From: Actinomycetota bacterium
GTDB taxonomy: Bacteria; Actinomycetota; Actinomycetes; Nanopelagicales; Nanopelagicaceae
NCBI GenBank assembly: GCA_947490845.1
Contig: CANLHI010000009.1
Span: 1-38,411, forward strand
Length of the DNA: 38,411 nt
Direction of reading: 5' to 3'
In this document: positions 36,965 through 38,411 of the stretch, one piece after another
Layout of the letters: each line of letters starts with the position of its first letter
How positions within the stretch are numbered: position 1 is the first letter of the stretch
Notes under the pieces: generated by a model
Seen by the model: only the letters and a program-made list of their open reading frames with translations
Told to the model about the DNA's origin: nothing
Databases searched by the model: none
Position numbers and translations under genes: made by a program

Positions 36965-37921
36965 TTATGCCGCCACCTTTTCGATTGCACGAAGTCGCAC
37001 GGAGGCAGATCTTGGATTATCGGCCAGCTCTTGATCATTTGGCGTCTCACCTGATTTAGAAACCATCACAAACTTGGCAGCAAATTCGGGAAGATCGACC
37101 GGCAGATTGCGTGGGCTCTTTGAGGTAGTGCGATCAACAAAGATCTCTTTCACGATTCGGTCTTCCAAGGATTGAAATGACATGACAACTACGCGACCAC
37201 CAACAGTTATGAGATCTAGCGCTATTGGCAATGCGCGCGTGATGGCGCCGAGTTCGTCATTGGCTTCAATGCGCAGTGCTTGGAATGTGCGTTTAGCGGG
37301 ATTGCCGCCTGTGCGCCTTGTGGCTGCCGGAATGCTCTCTTTTACCAAGGTAGCAAGTTCTTGTGTCGAGTTAAGCGGCGCCTTAGCGCGAGCTTTCACA
37401 ATATTTTCAACGATGCGAGTTGCAAACTTTTCTTCACCAAAGGTGCGCAGAATCTTCACCAAAGCACCTGGCGCGTAGGTATTTACAATCTCTGCCGCAG
37501 TTATTCCTCGACTGCGATCCATGCGCATATCAAGTGGAGCATCTTGCGAGTAAGAAAAACCGCGGTCCACTTCATCTAATTGAATTGATGAGACACCTAG
37601 ATCAAAGAGAATGCCATTTACTTTAGCGAAACCATTTTCCGCAACAACTTCAGAGATTTGATCAAAGACTGCATGTGCGCTCTTAAAACGATTACCAAAG
37701 TGGGCCAGACGAGCTGTTGCTCTTTCCAGTGCGATCTGATCACGATCGATACCAATTACTGTGAGATTTGGAAACTTTTCAAGAAGTGCTTCTGTGTGTC
37801 CACCAAGGCCAAGTGTGCAGTCAACAATTACTGGGTTTTCATTTAATAACAATGTCGGAGAAAGTAGTTCAATGCAGCGATCTAGCATCACTGATACATG
37901 TTGTGCGCTTGCATCATTCAT
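36965..37921 (-). CDS. rsmH: 16S rRNA (cytosine1402-N4)-methyltransferase RsmH (MraW)
   Basis: RsmH methylates C1402 of 16S rRNA in the decoding centre using SAM. The 318-residue protein has VDCTLGLGGHTEALLEKFP (SAM loop), GIDRDQIALERA, GILFDLGVSSIQLDEVDRGFSY, APLDMRMDRSRG, and RVVVMSFQSLEDRIVKEIF near residue 245. ATG at 37921 has GGGGGAG only two bases upstream, a short but strong site. It is the first dcw gene after mraZ and is preceded by a 177-base leader that folds into a conserved-looking RNA structure. Confidence 0.98.
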   Translation of the reverse strand: MNDASAQHVSVMLDRCIELLSPTLLLNENPVIVDCTLGLGGHTEALLEKFPNLTVIGIDRDQIALERATARLAHFGNRFKSAHAVFDQISEVVAENGFAKVNGILFDLGVSSIQLDEVDRGFSYSQDAPLDMRMDRSRGITAAEIVNTYAPGALVKILRTFGEEKFATRIVENIVKARAKAPLNSTQELATLVKESIPAATRRTGGNPAKRTFQALRIEANDELGAITRALPIALDLITVGGRVVVMSFQSLEDRIVKEIFVDRTTSKSPRNLPVDLPEFAAKFVMVSKSGETPNDQELADNPRSASVRLRAIEKVAA

Positions 37922-37975
37922 TACTCCCCCATTTCTTAACTTGCTTTTTATTTCTTATCTGCATCTCTCATCTCT

Positions 37976-38054
37976 GGTCACCGCCGGCCGACGGATCTAA
38001 CGAAAGTGACACCGGGGAAGGGGTGTCACTGTCGGCTTTAGGTCGGCGGTGGCC
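37976..38054 (-). ncRNA. Structured rsmH leader, probable mraW RNA motif
   Basis: In the minus-strand RNA three nested stems are seen. P1 pairs CACCGCC (plus 38045-38051) with GGCGGUG (37979-37985), extended by GG/CC after one mismatch. P2 pairs GCCGAC (38031-38036) with GUCGGC (37987-37992). P3 pairs GUGACACC (38022-38029) with GGUGUCAC (38006-38013) around an 8-base loop. Asymmetric internal loops separate the stems: eight bases on the 5' side versus one between P1 and P2, and one versus thirteen between P2 and P3. A conserved actinobacterial element called the mraW RNA motif is known from the 5' leaders of mraW operons; position and multi-loop hairpin form agree with it. I could not run a covariance search, so the family name is tentative. 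It ends 55 bases before the rsmH start. Confidence 0.6.
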
Positions 38055-38068
38055 ACAAATGAGAGCGC

Positions 38069-38092
38069 TATTAAGTTGTTGTATTAAGTTGT
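38069..38092 (-). repeat. Two 11-base direct repeats between mraZ and rsmH
   Basis: Minus-strand ACAACTTAATA occurs twice, at 38082-38092 and 38069-38079, with a 13-base period, just after the mraZ stop and before the RNA hairpin. The placement suits an operator or part of a promoter. It is not the GTGGG-type repeat known for MraZ. Confidence 0.6.
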
Positions 38093-38098
38093 TTTAAA

Positions 38099-38411
38099 CT
38101 AGAAGAGCCCGGGAAAGATCTCCTCTGAAACTTCGGCAAAACCTTTTTCGCGATCTGATAGATATGTATTCCAAGCGGTGTTATCCCAAATTTCAACGCG
38201 AGTGTTTGCGCCAATAACTACGCAATCTTTTTCAAGTCCTGCATATGTGCGAAGTCCGGCAGGAATGGTTACGCGACCTTGACGATCAGGAATTTCATCG
38301 TGTGCACCGGCAAACATCACGCGCATGTAATCGCGCGCATTCTTTGATGTAACAGGTGCTTGGCGCAGTGTTTCGGTGATCGTTGCAAATTCAGAAGAAG
38401 GGAAAACATAT
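38099..38411 (-). CDS. mraZ: Transcriptional regulator MraZ, 5' end beyond window
   Basis: The open frame continues past the right edge, so only about the last 103 residues are visible; roughly 40 N-terminal residues, including most of the first AbrB-like domain, are missing. Visible segments are [54 protein letters not shown] (the second SpoVT-AbrB domain) and [14 protein letters not shown]. MraZ binds repeats before its own gene and represses the dcw cluster; those sites would lie outside this window. An ATG at 38326 is internal and is not the true start. Confidence 0.96.
   Translation of the reverse strand, partial: YVFPSSEFATITETLRQAPVTSKNARDYMRVMFAGAHDEIPDRQGRVTIPAGLRTYAGLEKDCVVIGANTRVEIWDNTAWNTYLSDREKGFAEVSEEIFPGLF

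Noticed and set aside
38006..38029. Hairpin as a plain intrinsic terminator after mraZ
   Set aside because: The run after the stem is only UUUCGUU, not a U-tract, and the hairpin is nested inside two larger stems, which suits a structured leader better. Attenuation is not excluded.
1..38411. Mobile elements, CRISPR arrays, tRNA/rRNA genes or prophage
   Set aside because: Nearly every base is in a recognised housekeeping gene; no transposase, integrase, spaced repeats or tRNA-like folds were found in the gaps.

Overview
The window is a dense, almost fully coding stretch of an actinobacterial chromosome. It carries the actinobacterial dcw (division and cell wall) order, a PriA-type isomerase shared by the histidine and tryptophan pathways, a Lys/Ala/Pro-tailed DksA-like protein next to lspA, and an actinobacterial DnaE1-type polymerase. 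The moderate-to-low GC, very short or overlapping gene junctions and small gene set point to a streamlined freshwater actinobacterium of the Nanopelagicales (acI) type, for example Planktophila-like. That taxon is an inference from style, not a proven placement.

Layout, with all genes on the minus strand except ileS. (1) Positions 1-554: 5' part of a VIT/CCC1 family metal transporter, cut by the window edge, with its own likely leaderless promoter. (2) Positions 578-12526: a 16-gene his-trp run read as hisD-hisC-hisB-hisH-priA-hisF-hisI-trpE-(57-aa Trp-operon membrane protein)-trpC-trpB-trpA-MauE/DoxX-DsbA-like-lgt. Most junctions overlap by 1-4 bases. No trpF is present here, and PriA is expected to supply it; hisG, hisE, trpD and trpG are not in the window. 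(3) Positions 12568-18371: dnaE, an RluD-type pseudouridine synthase, lspA and a TraR/DksA zinc-finger protein with a histone-like tail. (4) Positions 18449-21559: ileS, the only plus-strand gene, convergent with yggT. (5) Positions 21563-38411: the dcw cluster read as mraZ (cut)-rsmH-ftsL-like-pbpB-murE-murF-mraY-murD-ftsW-murG-murC-ftsQ-ftsZ-pgeF-yggS-sepF-yggT. divIVA, which usually follows yggT in Actinobacteria, is absent at this place.

How it works together: the dcw genes make meso-diaminopimelate peptidoglycan precursors (MurE has the DNPR signature) and the septal machinery (FtsZ, SepF, FtsQ, FtsW, PbpB). Lgt and LspA give the first two steps of lipoprotein maturation.

Main points worth a second look: a structured RNA leader between mraZ and rsmH that looks like the actinobacterial mraW RNA motif; a single-base frameshift splitting pbpB between its SxxK and SxN motifs; a recurring TARRCT-N6-ATG signature implying leaderless transcripts, twice sharing bases with the upstream stop codon; an unusually short Trp-operon membrane protein; an IleRS with the swapped GxHH signature; and the missing divIVA. 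No tRNA, rRNA, CRISPR array, insertion sequence or prophage gene was seen. No gene-free stretch exceeds about 180 bases.
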